From: Chloroflexota bacterium
Lineage (GTDB): Bacteria > Chloroflexota > UBA11872
Direction of reading: 5' to 3'
Assembly: GCA_022821905.1 (NCBI GenBank)
Contig: JAJECS010000005.1
Coordinates: 1-44,784 of the forward strand
Length of the DNA: 44,784 nt
Positions 1-8,908 of the stretch are shown here, one piece after another. The notes beneath the pieces were generated by a model. It searched no databases. It saw only the letters and a list, made by a program, of their open reading frames with translations, and was not told the DNA's origin. How positions within the stretch are numbered: the first letter of the stretch is position 1; each line of letters begins with the position of its first letter. The position numbers and the translations under genes were made by a program.

Positions 1-60
1 CCGCGTCTGGCGCGGCTGGCCGTCATACTCCACGTCGGCAAATGTGCGTTGCGGCGGCAT
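1..60 (-). CDS. IS5-family transposase, N-terminal fragment (cut by window edge)
   Basis: An ATG at 60 on the minus strand opens a frame of 20 codons that runs off the window. The peptide begins MPPQRTFADVEYDGQ, resembling the opening of IS5-group transposases (typically M-x-Q-x-T-F-A-D-x-E-Y, before a basic stretch). A purine-rich ribosome-binding site (GAGGGTCAGG) lies directly upstream. The catalytic DDE residues are not in view, so whether the copy is intact is unknown. The family call rests on the short N-terminus alone. Confidence 0.5.
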   Translation of the reverse strand, partial: MPPQRTFADVEYDGQPRQTR

Positions 61-137
61 CCTGACCCTCACCGAGTGCCCATCCCGTGGGAGCATAGGC
101 GGCGCCCCGGCCGGCTCGCCTTTTTTCAGAGGTTTCC
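1..137 (-). mobile_element. IS5-like insertion sequence, one end only
   Basis: The left edge holds the 5' end of a transposase gene reading leftwards out of the window. It is preceded by about 75 bases of leader that end in a terminal-repeat-like sequence (GGAAACCTCTGAAAAAA on the minus strand, 121-137). A CTAA/TTAG tetranucleotide directly outside (137-140) would suit the short TA-containing target sites of IS5-type elements. The other end lies outside the window, so neither the inverted-repeat pairing nor the target duplication can be confirmed. The exact border is inferred. Confidence 0.5.
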
Positions 138-159
138 TAAGGGGTGGGAAAAGTACCCA

Positions 160-195
160 GCGTCCTTAGGTTCCTCACGTTCGTTCGGAACGACA
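160..195. repeat. Dispersed imperfect palindrome (TTCCTCACG..CGGAACGACA type)
   Basis: The stretch reads TAGGTTCCTCACG, a short centre, then TTCGGAACGACAGATG. The same design (TTCCTCGC - centre - CGGAA or similar - GAC) recurs at 23426-23454, 39261-39289 and around 44629, always between genes. It looks like one family of small non-coding repeats. It lies between the IS end and the 3' end of pgk. Confidence 0.55.
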
Positions 196-232
196 GATGC
201 CATCGCCGCCGCGCGGGGATGACACCCACGCC

Positions 233-1408
233 TCAGGCCTCCGGCAGCGCGGCCAGGCCCGGAAGCTCGCGGCCTTCGATGAGCTCGAGCGTGGCGCCCC
301 CGCCCGTACTCAGGTGGGCGAAATCTCCCGCGCGACCCGAGGCCTGGGCCGCCGCCACGGCGTCGCCGCCCGCCACCACCACACGGGCGGGCGAGTCGGC
401 GAGAAGCCGCGCCAGCCCCAGCGTGCCGCCGGCGAACGGCGCCAGCTCGTAGACCCCGACCGGCCCGTTCCATAGGACGGTCCGCGCGCCTGCCAGCGCC
501 TCGGCGTAGGCCGCCAGCGACGCGGGTCCAATATCCAGAATCATGGCGTCAGCCGGCACCGCGTGCAGCCCCACCGTGGTGGGCGCCGCGTCGGCGGAGA
601 CCTCGGTGGCCACGACTGCGTCAACTGGCAGCACCAGAGCGCAGCCCGCCGCGGCCGCCGCCGACTGAATCCGAGCGACGGCGCCGGCGGCGCTCTCCGC
701 CCGCGACCGACCGATGCCAACGCCGTCCGCCGCCAGGAAGGTGTTGGCCATCGCCCCGCCGAGAATCAGAATGTCCGCAGTGGCCGCCAATCGCTCCAGG
801 AGCGTGATCTTGTCGCTGATCTTGGCCCCGCCCACGATGGCCGCGAACGGCCGCGGCGGTCCCTGCACGATGGGATCCAGCGCCCGAAGCTCGGCCAGCA
901 TGAGGTGTCCGGCGGCGGCGGGCAGCGCGTGGGCCAGCCCGGTGGTGCTGGCATGCGCCCGGTGCGCCGTGCCGAAGGCGTCGTTGACGTAGCAATCGGC
1001 CAGCCGCGCCAGCGAGCGCACGTGCGCGGGATCGTCGGCCTCCTCGCCGGGATGGAAACGCACGTTTTCGAGCAGCAGGACATCCCCGTCCGCGAGCTCG
1101 CGCGTCAGCCGCTCGATCTCTGGTCCGACGCTGTCGGGGGCCAGGGGAACCGCAGCGCCGAGGCACTGCCCCAGGCTCTCGGCGACCGGCGCCAGCGACA
1201 GCTCGGGACGCGCCGCGCCCCGCGGACGTCCGAGGTGCGATGCCAGCACCAGGCGCGCGCCGCGGTCGCGCAGGTGGCGAATGGTCGGCAGCGAGGCTCG
1301 GATGCGGGAGTCGTCGCGTATCGCGCTCCCGTCGAGCGGCACGTTGAAGTCGGCGCGGACGAAGACGCGCCGGCCGTTGACGTCAAGTTCCGCCAGACCG
1401 CGCTTCAT
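233..1408 (-). CDS. pgk: Phosphoglycerate kinase
   Basis: Catalyses 1,3-bisphosphoglycerate + ADP to 3-phosphoglycerate + ATP in cytoplasmic glycolysis/gluconeogenesis. The 391-residue product has the usual family length and its signatures in order: substrate loop RADFNVPLD near residue 20, GGAKISDKI near 195, ILGGAMANTFL near 215, WNGPVGVYE near 315, and the C-terminal nucleotide loop HLSTGGGATLELIEG near 370. The ATG at 1408 gives MKRGLAELDV, a normal PGK N-terminus. It follows gap on the same strand after a 177-base gap that holds a palindromic repeat, so the pair probably forms a glycolytic operon. Nothing is missing or broken. Confidence 0.97.
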   Translation of the reverse strand: MKRGLAELDVNGRRVFVRADFNVPLDGSAIRDDSRIRASLPTIRHLRDRGARLVLASHLGRPRGAARPELSLAPVAESLGQCLGAAVPLAPDSVGPEIERLTRELADGDVLLLENVRFHPGEEADDPAHVRSLARLADCYVNDAFGTAHRAHASTTGLAHALPAAAGHLMLAELRALDPIVQGPPRPFAAIVGGAKISDKITLLERLAATADILILGGAMANTFLAADGVGIGRSRAESAAGAVARIQSAAAAAGCALVLPVDAVVATEVSADAAPTTVGLHAVPADAMILDIGPASLAAYAEALAGARTVLWNGPVGVYELAPFAGGTLGLARLLADSPARVVVAGGDAVAAAQASGRAGDFAHLSTGGGATLELIEGRELPGLAALPEA

Positions 1409-1490
1409 GCGGCGGAGACTGTGGACTCAACCCGACGGACGCAGGCCATACGGCGAGCATCCCGCGGGGCACCCGGTTGGACCCGGCGTG

Positions 1491-1540
1491 GATTCCCGCC
1501 CCGTATCGCGTACGGGGCAGGCTCTTCGCGGGAATGACGG
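1491..1540. repeat. Dispersed palindromic repeat between gap and pgk
   Basis: GATTCCCGCC opens the element and CGCGGGAATGACGG closes it, giving outer arms ATTCCCGC/GCGGGAAT. Nested inside is a near-perfect palindrome, CCCCGTATCGCGTACGGGG. The same outer sequence occurs at 30861-30888 and 41134-41160, and variants at 23997-24022 and 39122-39148. The arm layout resembles neisserial dRS3-type repeats (ATTCCC-N8-GGGAAT), although common descent is not implied. Confidence 0.75.
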
Positions 1541-1585
1541 ACCGGGCTGAATGATCCGGCGGGGCGGGTCACCGGCCGAAGGAGG

Positions 1586-2584
1586 CTAAGTGCCAGCGAC
1601 CAGCGCCGCGGCGTCGGCCACGCGGCAGGCATAGCCCCACTCGTTGTCGTACCACGCGGCGACCTTCACCAGGTCGTCGCCGATGGCCATGGTGCTCTCT
1701 GCCTCGACGATCGACGAGTGCGGGTCGCCGCGCAGGTCCACCGACACCAGCGGCTCATCGTTGATCGCCATGACGCCCCGCAGCCGTCCCGCGGCCGCCG
1801 CGCGCAGCGCGTCGTTGACATCCGACTCGCTCGCCGGGCGCTCCAGGTGCGCCACGAACTCCACGATGGACACCGTGGGCACCGGCACGCGGTAGGCGGC
1901 GCCGTGCATGCGGCCCTCGAGTTCGGGGATCACCAGCCCGATGGCCTTGGCCGCGCCGGTCGACGTGGGGATGATGCTCATTGCCGCGGAGCGGGCCTCG
2001 CGCAGATCGCCCGCGGGGCCGTCGACCAGCGCCTGCGACGCGGTGTAGGCGTGCACCGTGGACATCAGGCCCTTGCGCACGCCGAAGGCGCGGTGCAGCG
2101 TGTCCAGCGGCGGCGCCAGGCCGTTCGTGGTGCACGAGGCGTTGCTCACGACGTGATGAGCGGCGGGATCGTAGCGGTCGTGGTTGACCCCCATGACGAG
2201 AGTCAGGTCGGCCCCGTTGGCCGGCGCCGTGATCAGCACTCGCTCGGCCCCGCCGTCCAGGTGCAGCGCGGCGCGTTCCCGCTCGGTGCCGACGCCCGTG
2301 GCCTCGATCACCAGTTGCGCGCCCAGATCGCCCCACGGCAGCCGGTCCCACTCCCGCTGCGAGGTGGTCGGTATGCGATGTCCGTTGACCACCAGGTCCG
2401 TGCCATCCACGGCCACCTCGCCCGGAAAGCGCCCATAGTTGCTGTCGTAGCGCAGCAGGTGGGCCAGCGTTTCCAGGTCCACCAGCTCGTTGATGCCCAC
2501 GACTTCGGCCTGCGGCTGGCGCTCTAGCAGCGCGCGAAATGCCTGCCGGCCGATCCGCCCGAACCCGTTGATGGCTATGCGCAC
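1586..2584 (-). CDS. gap: Glyceraldehyde-3-phosphate dehydrogenase
   Basis: Oxidises and phosphorylates glyceraldehyde 3-phosphate to 1,3-bisphosphoglycerate with NAD(P)+, feeding the adjacent pgk product. I place the start at a GTG (2584), because the family's N-terminus is (M)RIAINGFGRIGR; the open frame continues about 42 codons further upstream but that part resembles no GAPDH. The resulting 332 residues match the family. The nucleotide fold GFGRIGR lies at residues 8-13. The catalytic Cys is C151 in SNASCTTN and the catalytic base is H178 in STVHAYT. One detail is unusual: the residue after CTTN is Gly, where most homologues have Cys. The gene is divergent from the hopanoid operon. Confidence 0.96.
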   Translation of the reverse strand: MRIAINGFGRIGRQAFRALLERQPQAEVVGINELVDLETLAHLLRYDSNYGRFPGEVAVDGTDLVVNGHRIPTTSQREWDRLPWGDLGAQLVIEATGVGTERERAALHLDGGAERVLITAPANGADLTLVMGVNHDRYDPAAHHVVSNASCTTNGLAPPLDTLHRAFGVRKGLMSTVHAYTASQALVDGPAGDLREARSAAMSIIPTSTGAAKAIGLVIPELEGRMHGAAYRVPVPTVSIVEFVAHLERPASESDVNDALRAAAAGRLRGVMAINDEPLVSVDLRGDPHSSIVEAESTMAIGDDLVKVAAWYDNEWGYACRVADAAALVAGT

Positions 2585-2763
2585 GTCATGCCCTCTCGCG
2601 CAGCGCCCGATCGCGCGTCGAGTATAGGTCCGGTGGTGTGGCGGGTGCTGCGCACCGACGCGCGCTCCACGGGCCTGCGCCGGCCACGCGTAGAATTGCG
2701 CCCCAGGCACCCTTCAGCATCCAGGCCGCGCCGCACGTGCAGGGCGCGGCGGGCGGAGCCGCC

Positions 2764-3648
2764 ATGTCGAGTGTGAACGCCGCGCCGCAGCCCTCGTCGC
2801 CGATCCCGGCCGCCGTGCCGAACCGCGACGCCGTGATGGCGCGCGCCTCCGGCGAGAACTTCCCCGTCGCCATGCGGCTGCTGCCGCCCGACGCGCGTCG
2901 TCACCTGCTTGCCATCTATGGGTTCGCGCGCCTGGTAGACGAGCTGGGCGATGCGGCCGAGGGCGATCGTCTGGCCTTGCTCGACTGGCTGGACGACGAG
3001 GTGTCGGCCATCTACGCCGGGCGGGCGCCGGCGCATCCGATCATGCGCCGCCTGGTCGCCACCGTCCGCGCGGCGGACATCCCCGACGAGCCCTTCCGCC
3101 GCCTCATACAGGCCAACCGCCAGGATCAGACGGTCCACGCTTACGAGACGTTCGACGAGCTCGTGGGCTACTGCGAGCTGTCGGCCAATCCCGTGGGACG
3201 CATGGTGCTGCACGTGTTCGGAGCGTTTACGCCCGAGCGCGTGTGGCTGTCGGACCAGATCTGCACCGGCTTGCAGCTGGTCGAGCATTGGCAGGACATT
3301 GCCGAGGACTACGACAGCGGCCGTGTCTACGTGCCGCGCGAGGACCTGGAGCGATTTGACTGCCGGCCCGAGGACTTCGGGCTCCGAGTCACCACGCCAG
3401 AGTTTCGCGAGCTGATGGCCTTCGAGGTCGACCGCGCCGAAGCGCTTCTCGACCGCGGCGCCCCGCTGAGCCGGCTGCTCCCCGGCGCGTCCGGGATGGC
3501 CATCGCGGCCTTTACCGAAGGCGGGCGGGCCGCGCTGCACGCGATCCGCGACGCCGACTACGACGTGCTGGGACGCGCGCCCCGTCCGACGCTGTGGCAC
3601 AAGGCGCGCGCCGCGGGCGCCCTGGCGCGCCTCTGGATGAGCTGGTAG
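2764..3648 (+). CDS. hpnC: Hydroxysqualene synthase HpnC (squalene synthase-like)
   Basis: In the three-step bacterial route (HpnD, HpnC, HpnE), this family converts presqualene diphosphate to hydroxysqualene. The 294-residue product is an all-helical trans-isoprenyl diphosphate synthase with two acidic metal-binding motifs: DELGD at residues 59-63 and DIAEDYDSGRVYVP at 178-191. The ATG at 2764 is preferred; an in-frame extension upstream to 2638 looks non-conserved. A -10-like TAGAAT at 2691-2696 may mark the operon promoter, but no good -35 accompanies it. It is first of five consecutive hopanoid genes, and the next starts 3 bases after its stop. HpnC and HpnD are told apart by motif type (DELGD versus DDIGDG) and gene order. 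Confidence 0.9.
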   Translation: MSSVNAAPQPSSPIPAAVPNRDAVMARASGENFPVAMRLLPPDARRHLLAIYGFARLVDELGDAAEGDRLALLDWLDDEVSAIYAGRAPAHPIMRRLVATVRAADIPDEPFRRLIQANRQDQTVHAYETFDELVGYCELSANPVGRMVLHVFGAFTPERVWLSDQICTGLQLVEHWQDIAEDYDSGRVYVPREDLERFDCRPEDFGLRVTTPEFRELMAFEVDRAEALLDRGAPLSRLLPGASGMAIAAFTEGGRAALHAIRDADYDVLGRAPRPTLWHKARAAGALARLWMSW

Positions 3649-3651
3649 CCC

Positions 3652-4488
3652 GTGGAAGTCGACGCCGCCTACGACGTCTGCGAGCAGATCACCCGCTCGC
3701 GCGCCGCGAACTTCTACTGGGGCATTCGCCTGCTTCCGCCGCCCAAGCGACGCGCGCTCAGCGCCGTCTACGCCTTTGCGCGACAAATCGACGACATCGG
3801 CGACGGCGGCCTGCCGCCGCCCGCCAAGGCTGCCGCGCTGGCGGAGGCGCGGCAGCGCCTTGAATCCGCGAGCAACGGTGCCGCCGACCCGGTGATGACG
3901 GCGCTGCGCCACGCGGCCGACCGCTTCCCCGTCCCGCTCGACGCGTTTGGCGATCTGATCGACGGCGTGGAGATGGACGTTCGCGGCGTCACCTACGAGA
4001 CCTTCGACGACCTGGTGGTCTATTGCCGCCGCGTGGCGGGCAGCATCGGGCGGCTCTCCCTGGGCGTGTTCGAGTCGCGCGACATGGCCCGGGCCGAGCC
4101 GCTGGCCGACGAACTGGGCGTGGCGCTGCAACTCACCAACATCCTCCGCGACGTGCGGGAGGACCTGGCGCAAGGCCGCGTGTATCTGCCCCGCGAGGAC
4201 CTCGCGGCTTTCGCCTGCGAGCTGCGCGCGCCGCTCACGCCGACCCCCGCGTTTGCGGCGCTGATTCGTTTCCAGGCCCAGCGAGCCAGGGGGCAATTCG
4301 ACATCGGGTTGCAGCTGCTGCCGTTGCTGGACTGGCGCAGCACCGCCTGCGCCGCCGCGATGTCCGGCATCTACCGGCAAGTGCTGAAACGCATCGAGCA
4401 GGACCCGGCGGCCGTGACCCGCGGGCGGGTGTCGCTGTCCACCGGGACCAAGGTGCGCGTCGCGCTGTGGAGCTTGCTTCGCGGATGA
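3652..4488 (+). CDS. hpnD: Presqualene diphosphate synthase HpnD
   Basis: Condenses two farnesyl diphosphates to presqualene diphosphate, the first committed step to squalene. The product is 278 residues and starts at a GTG (MEVDAAYDVCEQI). Family signatures are the substrate-binding RSRAANFYWGIRLLP near residue 15, the first aspartate motif DDIGDG starting at D47, and the second, RDVREDLAQGRVYLP, from residue 166. The spacing to hpnC is 3 bases, and the stop overlaps the hpnE start (ATGA), so translation is probably coupled. HpnC and HpnD resemble one another and probably arose by duplication. Confidence 0.92.
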   Translation: MEVDAAYDVCEQITRSRAANFYWGIRLLPPPKRRALSAVYAFARQIDDIGDGGLPPPAKAAALAEARQRLESASNGAADPVMTALRHAADRFPVPLDAFGDLIDGVEMDVRGVTYETFDDLVVYCRRVAGSIGRLSLGVFESRDMARAEPLADELGVALQLTNILRDVREDLAQGRVYLPREDLAAFACELRAPLTPTPAFAALIRFQAQRARGQFDIGLQLLPLLDWRSTACAAAMSGIYRQVLKRIEQDPAAVTRGRVSLSTGTKVRVALWSLLRG

Positions 4489-5828
4489 GCCGACACGTCG
4501 TCGTGGTTGGCGGCGGACTTGCGGGATGCGCGGCGGCGCTCACCTGCGCCGACGCCGGGGCGCGGGTGACGCTCCTCGAGGCGCGACGGCGTCTGGGTGG
4601 GGCGACATACTCGTTCCAGCGCGACGGGCTGTGGTTCGACAACGGCCAGCATGTGCACCTGCGCTGCTGCACGGCTTACCGCGCCTTCATCGACCGCATC
4701 GGCGCCTCCGAGATGGTCGCCATGCAGCGCCGCCTCGCCATCCCGGTCATCCGGCCGGGCCACGGCGTGGCCTGGATCAAGCGGGCCGGTCTGGCGGCCC
4801 CGCTCCACCTGGCCCGCAGCCTCGGAACCTACCGGCACCTGTCGCTCCTCGAGCGCCTGCAGTTGGGGCGCGCGTTGATCGGGCTGATGCGCCTCGATCT
4901 GGGCGACGCGTCGCTGGACGCCCACACCTTCGGGGACTGGTTGCGCGCCCGCGGCCAATCGGACAGCTCGCTCGAGGCGCTGTGGGACCTGATCGTGCTG
5001 CCCACGGTGAACCTGCCGTCGTCCGAGGCCTCCTTGAGCCTCGCGGCCATGGTCTTCAAGGTCGGGCTGTTGAGCGATCGGTCGGCGGCGGACATGGGCT
5101 ACACGACGACCACCCTGGGCCGCGCGCACGGCGAGCAGGGACTACGCGCCCTGCGAGCGGCCGGCGTGGACGTGCAGCTTGGCGTCGCGGTTTCGGAGGC
5201 GGGGGTTGAGCCGGGAGGCGGGCTACGGCTGCGGCGGCAAGGCGAAGACCTGGCGGCCGATGCCATCGTGCTGGCGGTGCCGCATGCGCAGGCGGCGCGG
5301 CTCGTGCCGGCGGCCGCCGATCCGCACGCGGCGCGGTTCGCCGACCTGGGGGCCGTGCCGATCGTGAACCTGCACGTCATCTACGACCGGCCGGTCATGC
5401 CCTATCCGTTCGCGGCCGGCGTCGGCACGCCCGTGCAGTGGGTGTTCGACCGCACCGAGGCCGCCGGGCTATCCGACGGCCAGGCGCTGGCCGTCTCGCT
5501 CTCGGGCGCCGTCGCGTACGCGCAGGTTCCCACCGAGGACTTGCGCGAACAGTTCGTCGCCGAGCTGGCGCGCGTGTTCCCTCGCGCTCGCGAGGCGCAG
5601 GTTCGGGGTTTCTACGTCACGCGCGAGCACCAGGCCACGTTTCGCCAGGCCCCGGGCAGCCTGGCGCGGCGACCCGGACCCCGCACCGCCCTGCCGAATG
5701 TGCTCCTGGCCGGCGCCTGGACCGACACCGGCTGGCCCGCGACCATGGAAGGCGCCGTGCGCAGCGGCAACCGCGCGGGAGAGCACGCGATCAAGGCGCT
5801 GGGCCTGACGACCTCGGTGGCCGCGTGA
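4485..5828 (+). CDS. hpnE: Hydroxysqualene dehydroxylase HpnE (FAD-dependent)
   Basis: An amine-oxidase/phytoene-desaturase-like flavoprotein that reduces hydroxysqualene to squalene. The ATG overlaps the hpnD stop (ATGA) and gives a protein that begins directly with the FAD-binding Rossmann motif VVVVGGGLAGCAAAL (residues 4-18), followed by LLEARRRLGG, which is the normal family layout. A much longer in-frame extension upstream lies inside hpnD and is rejected. The C-terminus carries the second FAD contact region, with NVLLAGAWTDTGWPATMEGA followed by a run of small residues (about 405-432). Length (447) fits HpnE. Placement between hpnD and shc supports the function. Confidence 0.92.
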   Translation: MSRHVVVVGGGLAGCAAALTCADAGARVTLLEARRRLGGATYSFQRDGLWFDNGQHVHLRCCTAYRAFIDRIGASEMVAMQRRLAIPVIRPGHGVAWIKRAGLAAPLHLARSLGTYRHLSLLERLQLGRALIGLMRLDLGDASLDAHTFGDWLRARGQSDSSLEALWDLIVLPTVNLPSSEASLSLAAMVFKVGLLSDRSAADMGYTTTTLGRAHGEQGLRALRAAGVDVQLGVAVSEAGVEPGGGLRLRRQGEDLAADAIVLAVPHAQAARLVPAAADPHAARFADLGAVPIVNLHVIYDRPVMPYPFAAGVGTPVQWVFDRTEAAGLSDGQALAVSLSGAVAYAQVPTEDLREQFVAELARVFPRAREAQVRGFYVTREHQATFRQAPGSLARRPGPRTALPNVLLAGAWTDTGWPATMEGAVRSGNRAGEHAIKALGLTTSVAA

Positions 5829-5892
5829 TTGCCGCGCGTTGCTATATTCGCCAAGCGGCGGACCCTATAGCGACAGAGAGCGGTGTCGTCTC

Positions 5893-7863
5893 GTGATTCG
5901 GCGCGTGCCGGACCCCGCGTCCGGATCCCACCCCGGTCCCGTGGGCACGGTGGCGTCCAGCGATGCGCGCAAACGCGCCCGCGTTGCCCTGGATCGTGCC
6001 TGCAACCAGTTGCTCGAACAGCAAGACGCGCAGGGCGTCTGGCGTGGCGAGCTTGGCACCAACGTGACCATCGAGGCCGAGGACCTGTTTCTGCGCGAGT
6101 TCCTGGACATCCTTGATCCCGACGTCTTGCGGGCGACGGCGGCCTGGATCCGGCAGCGGCAGCGGGACGACGGCACCTGGGCCAACTTCGAGGAGGGTCC
6201 GGGGGACCTGTCGACCACTGTCGAAGCGTATGTCGCCCTGCGGATGGCGGGCGACGCCCCCGAAGCCGATCACATGCGCCGCGCCGCGACCTGGATTGTC
6301 GAGCAGGGCGGGCTCGAAGCGACGCGCGTCTTCACCCGCATGTGGCTGGCGCTGCATGGCTGGTGGGACTGGGACGAGTTGCCGGTCATTCCGCCCGAGA
6401 TGATCTTTCTGCCCACCTGGGTGCCGCTCAACATCTACGACTTCGGCTGCTGGGCCCGGCAGACCATCGTGGCGCTCAGCATCGTGCGCGCCTATCGCCC
6501 GGTCAGGCCCGCGGAGTTCACCATCGACGAGCTGCGCACCGGGACGACGCTGCGGCCGAGCGCCTCGCTGCGCACGTGGAAGGGGTGGTTCACCTGGATC
6601 GACCGGGCGCTGCAGCGCTATGAGCGCCGGCCGCTGGGCTGGCTCCGCGACGCCGCCCTGCACCGGGCCGAGTCCTGGGTCATGCGGCGGCAGGAAGCCG
6701 ACGGCTCGTGGGGCGGCATCCAGCCCCCCTGGGTCTACTCCATCATCGCCCTGCGCCTGCGCGGCTACGGCATGACCCAGCCCGTCATCAAGCATGCCCT
6801 CGAGGGCATCGAACGGTTCACGATTTGGGACGGGGGCGTGCGTCGCCTCGAGGCCTGTCAGTCGCCCGTCTGGGACACCGCGCTGGCGCTGGTGGCGCTG
6901 GCCGACGCGGGCGTTCCGCCCGACGCCCCGGCATTGCGCCGCGCCGGCGAGTGGCTGGTCGGCGAAGAGGTGTCCCAGCAAGGCGATTGGGCCGTGCGCC
7001 GCCCCTATCTCCACCCCGGCGGCTGGGCCTTCGAGTTCGAGAACCGCAACTACCCGGACGTTGATGACACAGCCGAGGTCATCCTGGCCCTGCGCCGAGT
7101 CGACGTGCCCAACGCCAAGGGGGCGATAGACCGCGGCGTCGCCTGGACGCTCGGCATGCAATGCGTGGACGGCGGCTGGGCGGCGTTCGACGCCGACAAC
7201 ACCCGCACGCTGTGCCGGGCGCCGGCGTTCTGCGACTTCGGCGAGGTCATCGACCCACCCAGCGCCGACGTGACCGCGCATGCGATCGAGATGCTGGCTC
7301 TCGAAGGCAAGACCTACAACGCCCGCGTCCAGCGGGGAATCGCGTGGCTGCGCGCCGCGCAAGAGCCCGACGGCTCGTGGTTCGGGCGCTGGGGGGCCAA
7401 CTACATCTACGGCACCGGGGCGGCGGTTCCCGCCCTCGTGGCAGCCGGCGTTTCTCCCGACGACCCGTCCATCCGGCGCGCCGTGCACTGGCTGGCCGCG
7501 CGCCAGAACCCCGACGGCGGCTGGGGCGAGGACCTCAGGTCCTACGACGATCCCGCGGGCTGGTCGGGTCGGGGCGCCAGCACGGCCTCGCAGACGGCCT
7601 GGGCGCTGCTCGCGCTCGTGGCGGCCGGCGACGACGGGTCCGTGACGCGCCGCGGCGTCGAGTATCTCGTCGACACCCAGCGCGAGGACGGCTCGTGGGA
7701 CGAGCCGCTCTACACCGGCACCGGCTTTCCCGGCGCCTTCTACATCAACTATCACCTCTACCGCTTGATCTTCCCCGTCATGGCGCTGGGCCGCTACGTA
7801 AACGGCTGGCACGCCGGGCGGCTCACCCGGTTTGCACTGGACGGGGCCCATGGAACGTCGTAG
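5893..7863 (+). CDS. shc: Squalene-hopene cyclase
   Basis: Cyclises squalene to hopene/hopanol at the membrane surface. The 656-residue protein has the cyclase acid motif DVDD at residues 389-392, equivalent to D374-V-D376-D377 of the Alicyclobacillus enzyme, with D391 the probable proton donor. Several QW repeats are visible (for example RQRDDGTW, RRQEADGSW, CVDGGW, QEPDGSW, QNPDGGW, TQREDGSW). The C-terminus GAFYINYHLYRLIFPVMALG is typical. The start is uncertain: GTG at 5893 is my choice; TTG at 5839 and GTGs at 5905 and 5941 are also in frame, and the first conserved segment starts only near residue 30. It follows hpnE by about 64 bases. Confidence 0.95.
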   Translation: MIRRVPDPASGSHPGPVGTVASSDARKRARVALDRACNQLLEQQDAQGVWRGELGTNVTIEAEDLFLREFLDILDPDVLRATAAWIRQRQRDDGTWANFEEGPGDLSTTVEAYVALRMAGDAPEADHMRRAATWIVEQGGLEATRVFTRMWLALHGWWDWDELPVIPPEMIFLPTWVPLNIYDFGCWARQTIVALSIVRAYRPVRPAEFTIDELRTGTTLRPSASLRTWKGWFTWIDRALQRYERRPLGWLRDAALHRAESWVMRRQEADGSWGGIQPPWVYSIIALRLRGYGMTQPVIKHALEGIERFTIWDGGVRRLEACQSPVWDTALALVALADAGVPPDAPALRRAGEWLVGEEVSQQGDWAVRRPYLHPGGWAFEFENRNYPDVDDTAEVILALRRVDVPNAKGAIDRGVAWTLGMQCVDGGWAAFDADNTRTLCRAPAFCDFGEVIDPPSADVTAHAIEMLALEGKTYNARVQRGIAWLRAAQEPDGSWFGRWGANYIYGTGAAVPALVAAGVSPDDPSIRRAVHWLAARQNPDGGWGEDLRSYDDPAGWSGRGASTASQTAWALLALVAAGDDGSVTRRGVEYLVDTQREDGSWDEPLYTGTGFPGAFYINYHLYRLIFPVMALGRYVNGWHAGRLTRFALDGAHGTS

Positions 7864-7897
7864 CTTTCTCGTGCTGCCTCCCGGACATTAGGCGCTC

Positions 7898-8908
7898 ATG
7901 GGCGTACCTCTACGGCAAACGGTGACCGTTGCGCGCTATTTGATGACGCAGCGGCTGCGCGGTCGCGAGAAGTTTCCGCTGATCGTCGAGCTCGAGCCGC
8001 TCTACGCCTGCAATCTGGCCTGCGCCGGCTGCGGCAAGATCCAACACCCGGTCTCGACGCTGCGCAAGCGCATGCCGGTCGAGCAGGCGGTGGCGGCCGT
8101 CGAGGAATGCGGCGCGCCCATGGTGTCCATCGCCGGCGGCGAGCCGCTGGTGCATCCCGAGATCCACAAGATCGCCGACGAGCTCGTGCGGCGGCGCAAG
8201 TTTGTCTACCTGTGCACCAACGCCCTGCTGCTCGAGCGCAAGCTCTCGCTCTTCACGCCGTCGCCATACTTCGCGTTCGCCATTCACATCGACGGCTTGC
8301 GCGAGCGGCACGACGAGTCCGTCTGCCAGGAAGGCGTGTTCGACAAGGCGGTGGAAGCGATCAAGGCGGCCAAGCACGCCGGTTTCCGCGTCACCACCAA
8401 CACCACCTTCTTTACCCACGACACGCCCGACAATGTGCGCGCGGTGCTGGACTACCTCAACGACGAGCTGGAAGTGGACCACATGATGATCTCCCCCGGC
8501 TACGCCTATGAGAAGGCTCCCGACCAGGAGCACTTTCTGCCGGTGGAGCAGACGCGGCGGCTCTTCCGCGAAGCCTTTCGCGGCGGCGGGCGCAAGCGCT
8601 GGCGGCTGAATCACAGCCCGCTCTTCCTCGACTTCCTGGAAGGCAAGGTCGATTACGACTGCACCGCCTGGGGCATTCCCAGCTACTCGATCTTCGGCTG
8701 GCAGCGGCCCTGCTACCTCATGGCGGACGGCTACGTCCCGACCTACAAGGAATTGATCGAGACCACGGACTGGGACAGCTACGGTCGCGGCCGCGATGAG
8801 CGCTGCGACAACTGCATGGCGCACTGCGGCTATGAGCCGACTGCCGTGGCCGCCACGGGCAGCTCGCTGCGCGAGTCCCTGCGAGCGTTCGCCTCCGCGC
8901 TGAACTAG
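7898..8908 (+). CDS. hpnH: Adenosyl-hopene transferase HpnH (radical SAM)
   Basis: HpnH attaches a 5'-deoxyadenosyl group to hopene, giving adenosylhopane, the precursor of extended hopanoids. The radical SAM cluster motif CNLACAGC (C38, C42, C45) sits after ELEPLYA, exactly as in HpnH, followed by GGEPLVHPEI, the family's GGE motif, near residue 80. A C-terminal cysteine set (CDNCMAHCGYEP, about 304-315) matches the SPASM-like tail. The 336-residue length is typical. It starts 34 bases after shc and closes the operon. No hpnG, hpnO or hpnP follow, so later side-chain steps must be encoded elsewhere if present. Confidence 0.95.
   Translation: MGVPLRQTVTVARYLMTQRLRGREKFPLIVELEPLYACNLACAGCGKIQHPVSTLRKRMPVEQAVAAVEECGAPMVSIAGGEPLVHPEIHKIADELVRRRKFVYLCTNALLLERKLSLFTPSPYFAFAIHIDGLRERHDESVCQEGVFDKAVEAIKAAKHAGFRVTTNTTFFTHDTPDNVRAVLDYLNDELEVDHMMISPGYAYEKAPDQEHFLPVEQTRRLFREAFRGGGRKRWRLNHSPLFLDFLEGKVDYDCTAWGIPSYSIFGWQRPCYLMADGYVPTYKELIETTDWDSYGRGRDERCDNCMAHCGYEPTAVAATGSSLRESLRAFASALN

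Noticed and set aside
2585..2710. A 42-codon N-terminal extension of the gap frame.
   Set aside because: The family starts at RIAINGFGRIGR, and a GTG lies exactly there. The extension has no GAPDH resemblance.
4023..4484. An in-frame extension of hpnE upstream to 4023.
   Set aside because: It lies inside hpnD. The FAD motif begins directly after the ATG at 4485, which overlaps the hpnD stop.
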